NCBI GenBank assembly: GCA_035279525.1 | Contig: DATEHQ010000176.1 | Coordinates: forward strand, 1-14,301 | Length of the DNA stretch: 14,301 bases | Source of the DNA: DATEHQ01 sp035279525 | GTDB lineage: Bacteria > Chloroflexota > Dormibacteria > Dormibacterales > Dormibacteraceae | Reading direction: 5' to 3' | Shown: positions 12,538 through 14,301 of the stretch, piece after piece | Numbering within the stretch: position 1 is the stretch's first letter | Layout: each line of letters begins with the position of its first letter | Position numbers and translations under genes: made by a program | The notes under the pieces: model-generated | Databases searched by the model: none | What the model saw: the letters and a program-made list of their open reading frames with translations, nothing else | What the model was told of the DNA's origin: nothing

Positions 12538-13386
12538 ATGCCAGTCGATCCCAGAGCACTCAGAATCCTCACGTCGACATTCTGGACGTCCACTGGGTGG
12601 CGCAATCCACGCAAGATGCCGACAGCCGAAGACTTCGCGTATGCCCGGGACGCAGGGTTGATGTTCGACCCACCCAATGTCGATCACGACGAAGCCGCCC
12701 TGCAGGTCCGGAGCTTGGTTCGTCGCGTCTCGCTGCACCAGGTGGTCGAAGCCTTTGTTTCCAGCCTGTCCACAGGTCGCCTCGACTTGAGATCCGCGCT
12801 CACCAGCTACGTCATCGGCAGGGCGCTGCCGATACACAACTTTCGCCCGCGTCAGCGCGCCGCGATTTGCGGAGTCTGCGGAGTGGCATCCTTCATTACC
12901 GAGCCCGCGGACTGGAATCGGTTCAGTTTCGAGCGGCACCGCTGGGGCGGCGTTTGGATCCACGACCCGTACTACATTGCATTCGATCTAGAGCAATTCG
13001 CTGCCGGGGATCATCCGGTTGTCACATCTGTGGAGTGGGAAGTCCTGCGCGACCTGCTCACCGCAATTCGTGAAATCTCTGCTGCCGACTCGCAGATTCG
13101 GCCAGGTGGTCTGGCCGATGCCCTCCGGTCGACTCTCCCACACTCGAATGATTCTCAACGCCGGCATCTGGTCACAACGCTGGCCGCCATCGGCGTCCTC
13201 GAACCCCGCACACGGGCCTCATTTCGTAGCGGCTGGATCGACTACGAGGCGCGACCCGACCCGCCTGAGTGGAAGAGCAACTGGTTCTATCCGAGCGGGT
13301 TCTGGCGCGGCGCCGACGGCATCGACCCAGCCGCGGTCGCGGAATTCTTTCCGCACCTGCTCGGCAACGCGGTCATTGGTACTTGA
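12538..13386 (+). CDS. Unknown 282-residue protein with one CxxC, inside inverted repeats
   Basis: I do not recognise this protein. It looks soluble, with no signal peptide or membrane helix. A helical first part (~30-105, for example VRRVSLHQVVEAFVSSLSTG) leads to RPRQRAAICGVCGVASF with Cys111 and Cys114, which could be half of a metal site; His134 and His142 follow in a Trp-rich stretch (FERHRWGGVWIHDPYY). Residues ~165-230 are helical and could form a winged-helix-like unit ending LVTTLAAIGVLEPRTR. The last part is aromatic (WKSNWFYPSGFWRG). The start at ATG 12538 is chosen because GGAGA (12525-12529) lies eight bases upstream; an in-frame ATG at 12520 adds six residues. The last three complete codons and the stop lie inside the right inverted repeat, so the repeat supplies the end of the protein. 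No DDE, tyrosine or serine recombinase pattern is visible. Confidence 0.75.
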   Translation: MPVDPRALRILTSTFWTSTGWRNPRKMPTAEDFAYARDAGLMFDPPNVDHDEAALQVRSLVRRVSLHQVVEAFVSSLSTGRLDLRSALTSYVIGRALPIHNFRPRQRAAICGVCGVASFITEPADWNRFSFERHRWGGVWIHDPYYIAFDLEQFAAGDHPVVTSVEWEVLRDLLTAIREISAADSQIRPGGLADALRSTLPHSNDSQRRHLVTTLAAIGVLEPRTRASFRSGWIDYEARPDPPEWKSNWFYPSGFWRGADGIDPAAVAEFFPHLLGNAVIGT

Positions 13387-13408
13387 GGCCGAGCGTCCCG
13401 TCTCCCGC
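13375..13408 (+). repeat. Right 34-bp inverted repeat
   Basis: It begins ATTGGTACTTGAGG and ends GTCCCGTCTCCCGC, matching the left copy in inverse orientation at 31 of 34 positions. It spans the stop codon of the unknown gene (13384-13386) and ends four bases before a strong hairpin. A shorter related string, TGGTACTTGGG, occurs again at 13605-13615, close to the start of the methyltransferase remnant. Confidence 0.85.
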
Positions 13409-13411
13409 GGC

Positions 13412-13432
13412 CTTCCCCGCCTGGCGGGGAAG
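13412..13432 (+). terminator. Perfect 9-bp hairpin after the unknown gene
   Basis: CTTCCCCGC at 13412-13420 pairs perfectly with GCGGGGAAG at 13424-13432 around a CTG loop. It lies 26 bp after the stop codon and four bases beyond the right inverted repeat. No T-run follows. The rest of the gap up to 13619 shows no supported gene. Confidence 0.6.
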
Positions 13433-13619
13433 TACGGGCCGAAGGCCGGGGATGGGGCCGAGGTGGCAAACGTTTTCCCAAGCTGGACGATGGAAGACTC
13501 TCGAGCGCCGGTCTGTTCGACCGTTCTCAGAGGAACGCCGCATCAAATCACATGAGTTCGTTTACCGTTTCGCTAACCTCGTCGGGGAGCGCCCTGATGG
13601 TTGATGGTACTTGGGAAAG

Positions 13620-14301
13620 ATGCCACTAAAGGGCCGACGCGACATCTACTCACAACGAGGCAATCGAGCGTTCGAGGCGGGGCTGGAATCGCGAACCGCG
13701 GCACGAGAGGCTGCCTTCTTCCTGCCGTATCTGCGCCCTGGATGCGCGTACTGGACGTGGGCTGTGGACCGGGGACGATCACCCTCGGCCTGGCCGGGGT
13801 TGTCGCGCCTGGCCGCGTCGAGGGCGTGGATCAACAACTGACATTGGTCGAGCGGGCGCGCGCGATCACCTCTGAGCGCACCGCCGAAAACGTGAGCTAT
13901 GGGGTTGCCGACGTGTACAACCTTCCCTTCCTGTCTCAGTCCTTCGATGCGGTATTCGCTCACGCTGTCCTGATGTTCATGAGCGATCCTGTCGCGGCGC
14001 TCGTCGAGATTCGACGGGTGCTGCGGCCAGGCGGGCTCGTCGGGCTGCGCGACCCCGATCTCGGTTCAACGTTCTTCGCGCCGGCCACCTCATTACTCCA
14101 ACACTGGCTCGATCTGCGGATTCGGGTCCGTAAGCACGACGGCGGGGACTCCTCTCGTGGACGGGATCACCGCGGACTTCTTCTTGAGGCTGGCTTCGTA
14201 CGAGCCGAAGCGACTGCCTCGGTGTCAAGCGCCGGCTCACCTCTCGAGACTCGTCGCGCCGCAGAGTTTGACAAGGCACAGTTCGTTGGGCTCGCTCGAA
14301 C
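13620..14301 (+). pseudogene. Class I SAM-dependent methyltransferase, frameshifted and cut by the window end
   Basis: The gene encodes a UbiE/Methyltransf_11-type SAM methyltransferase. The first part (ATG 13620 to about 13741) reads MPLKGRRDIYSQRGNRAFEAG and then FFLPYLRPG, the normal lead-in. The frame then changes: the next residues MRVLDVGCGPGTITLGLAG, with the SAM-binding motif I, are found one frame over from 13742. That frame stays open to 14301 and contains the acidic GVDQQ motif, VADVYNLPF, FDAVFAHAVLMFM and the motif RRVLRPGGLVGLRDPD. One base appears to be missing between the GG at 13740-13741 and the ATG at 13742. It may be a genuine mutation, a sequencing error, or a gene that starts at 13742 without its lead-in helix. 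Target molecule unknown. A TTG at 13611 is an alternative start. Confidence 0.75.

Larger units (their letters stand above)
12410..13408 (+). mobile_element. Putative 999-bp inverted-repeat cassette carrying one unknown gene
   Basis: A 34-bp sequence at 12410-12443 recurs in inverted orientation at 13375-13408 with 31 of 34 positions identical. Between them lies a single gene. The outer ends read GCGGGAGACGGGAC and its complement. No transposase motif is visible and no target-site duplication could be seen next to either end. This resembles a mobile insertion cassette or MITE-like element moved in trans, but a genome-specific palindromic repeat remains possible. Confidence 0.4.

Noticed and set aside
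1..14301. CRISPR arrays, rRNA or tRNA genes, integrase or recombinase genes
   Set aside because: Nothing of these types could be seen on either strand by reading. Short RNAs without strong structure could still be missed.

Overview
The window is high-GC bacterial DNA with tightly packed, often overlapping genes, frequent GTG starts and Gly/Pro/Trp-rich membrane proteins. This, with a tandem VOC protein of the Cfp30B type, points to a soil-type actinobacterium or a related lineage such as Dormibacterota or Chloroflexota. The taxonomic call is inference. Base composition looks less GC-rich to the right of about 8.8 kb, by eye only.

Left part (1-3883): the 3' part of a MacB/FtsX-type ABC permease and its overlapping ATPase gene; a small secreted Cys-containing protein; then a divergent pair, a glycerophosphodiester phosphodiesterase (minus) and an SDR-family protein (plus) whose catalytic Tyr position reads Phe.

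Middle (3884-8831, all plus): an apparent operon of a small two-pass membrane protein, an OmpR-type response regulator and a histidine kinase with almost no extracellular loop. Three 11-bp direct repeats lie just upstream and fit autoregulation. A soluble TPR-GGDEF diguanylate cyclase and a tandem-VOC protein follow. A TAAGGC/GCCTTA palindrome followed by ACCG lies before each of these two genes.

Right part (8832-12191, minus): a three-gene operon with 4-base start/stop overlaps (SRPBCC protein, an NTF2/SnoaL-like domain fused to a TusA-like domain, DsrE-like protein) that looks like a small sulfur-relay or ligand-handling set. Upstream of it is a regulator with two HD-GYP domains (the first lacking its metal ligands) and a LuxR-type HTH. 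The GGDEF and HD-GYP genes mean the window may encode both making and sensing or breaking of c-di-GMP.

End (12192-14301, plus): an unrecognised 282-residue gene enclosed by a pair of 34-bp inverted repeats (31 of 34 identical, 999 bp end to end), which looks like a transposase-less insertion cassette. It is followed by a hairpin and a SAM methyltransferase gene that carries an apparent one-base deletion and runs off the window. The inverted-repeat cassette and the sulfur-relay-like operon are the best candidates for something undescribed.
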